A stretch of 6,337 nucleotides of DNA, from assembly GCA_013336025.1 (NCBI GenBank), contig JAAXUM010000110.1, positions 1 through 6,337 on the forward strand, in the 5' to 3' direction. Source of the DNA: Chlorobiaceae bacterium (GTDB lineage Bacteria > Bacteroidota > Chlorobiia > Chlorobiales > Chlorobiaceae). The notes beneath the pieces were generated by a model. The model was not told the origin of the DNA. It made no database searches and was given only the letters and a program-made list of their open reading frames with translations. Shown here piece after piece: positions 5,633-6,337 of the stretch (position 1 is its first letter; each line of letters opens with the position of its first letter). Made by a program: the position numbers and the translations under genes.

Positions 5633-6322
5633 CTATTCGGCATTGTCGGTGTTAAATCCATATTTTTTCGCATAGGCTTCAAGTTGTCCACGAAGCAGTT
5701 TACGTCCTCTATACAGTCTTGATCGGACAGTTCCAATAGGACTTTCAACCATATTAGCTATTTCCTCATAGGTAAAGCCTTCAATGTCGCAGAGCTGGAT
5801 AACCTCTCTGAACTCTTCGGGCAGGGATTGAAGTGCCTGATATACTTCTTCGTGAAGGAGGGAGTGAAAATAGTCGGAATCTGTTTCTGTTGTATCACGA
5901 CGGGTGTCCTTTATCGAATGATAAAAATCCTTTATCAGATCGTAATCTACCTTCCCCGGTTCTCTTGAATTTTTCCGAAAACGGTTAATATAGTTATTCT
6001 TGAGAATTTTGAACAGCCAGGCCTTGCAGTTGGTTCCCCGTTCAAAAGAATTGAAGAATTTATATGCTTTCAGATAGGTTTCCTGAACGAGATCTTCAGC
6101 ATCATCCTGATTCATCGTAAGATGCAAAGCATAGTTATACAGTGAGTTGATGTGTGCAATCGCCTCCTGCTGAAACTCAAGCTGTTTCTGCTGCTCTGCA
6201 AGGGAGAGGGGAGCTGTTTTTTCTTTTCCGGTATTTTTTTCAGGTGATTCCAAGGTATTCATATAAGGTGGTGTGGATTCCTGTGCTTCAAGTGATGTCA
6301 GCACAGGTTCGAATGCATGCAT
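5633..6322 (-). CDS. ECF (RpoE-type) RNA polymerase sigma factor, SigR/ECF12-like
   Basis: Alternative sigma factor of group 4, 229 residues. Region 2 spans about 56-120 with [14 protein letters not shown] (74-87), followed by [25 protein letters not shown] (93-117), a stretch very like SigR/SigH proteins. The linker is about 121-157. Region 4 spans about 158-214: [20 protein letters not shown], then the helix-turn-helix [27 protein letters not shown]. The N-terminal extension of about 50 residues, rich in Glu, Gln, Pro and Lys, is longer than usual and has no recognisable domain. ATG 6322 is the furthest possible start, because an in-frame TGA abuts it. No Shine-Dalgarno is visible, and ATG codon 21 (6262) is an alternative. 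The anti-sigma gene 29 bases downstream identifies the likely partner. The promoter lies outside the window, so autoregulation cannot be judged. Confidence 0.93.
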   Translation of the reverse strand: MHAFEPVLTSLEAQESTPPYMNTLESPEKNTGKEKTAPLSLAEQQKQLEFQQEAIAHINSLYNYALHLTMNQDDAEDLVQETYLKAYKFFNSFERGTNCKAWLFKILKNNYINRFRKNSREPGKVDYDLIKDFYHSIKDTRRDTTETDSDYFHSLLHEEVYQALQSLPEEFREVIQLCDIEGFTYEEIANMVESPIGTVRSRLYRGRKLLRGQLEAYAKKYGFNTDNAE

Positions 6323-6337
6323 TCAATAATTAATTTA

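Overview
The window looks like a piece of a chromosome from a Bacteroidota/Chlorobiota-type Gram-negative bacterium. A green sulfur bacterium (Chlorobium-like) is my best guess. This rests on the style of the DnaK sequence, the moderate GC content and the gene mix, and no rRNA or pigment gene is present to confirm it. All genes are ordinary housekeeping or stress-response types. I see no phage, insertion sequence, CRISPR array, tRNA or rRNA, and no clear sign of a new multi-gene system. The points worth a second look are regulatory.

Layout, left to right. On the + strand, pal (15-530) and cpoB/ybgF (602-1372) form the end of a Tol-Pal envelope cluster; the TAA at bases 1-3 may be the stop of an upstream tolB. 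They converge on the minus-strand genes at a long bidirectional terminator (1382-1442). Reading the minus strand from right to left: an ECF sigma factor (6322-5633) and its small zinc-binding anti-sigma partner (5603-5379) form a SigR/RsrA-like pair. A 296-base gap rich in dyad symmetries follows. Then come an ArsR-family regulator (5082-4693) with its own terminator (4563-4595), a promoter region, an Hsp20 chaperone (4434-4030), a hairpin with a U6 tract, DnaK (3951-2029), a strong terminator (1976-2005) and an unrecognised protein (1944-1456).

How they may work together. Hsp20 holds unfolding proteins and DnaK refolds them, so hsp20-dnaK is a coherent proteostasis operon. The hairpin between them probably tunes their ratio, because there is no room for a promoter between it and dnaK. 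The sigma/anti-sigma pair is likely a separate, redox-responsive circuit. The ArsR protein has a large set of TTGTAT-type half-sites in front of its own gene, which suggests autoregulation. Whether it also acts on hsp20 is open. No grpE, dnaJ, hrcA or CIRCE element is present in the window.
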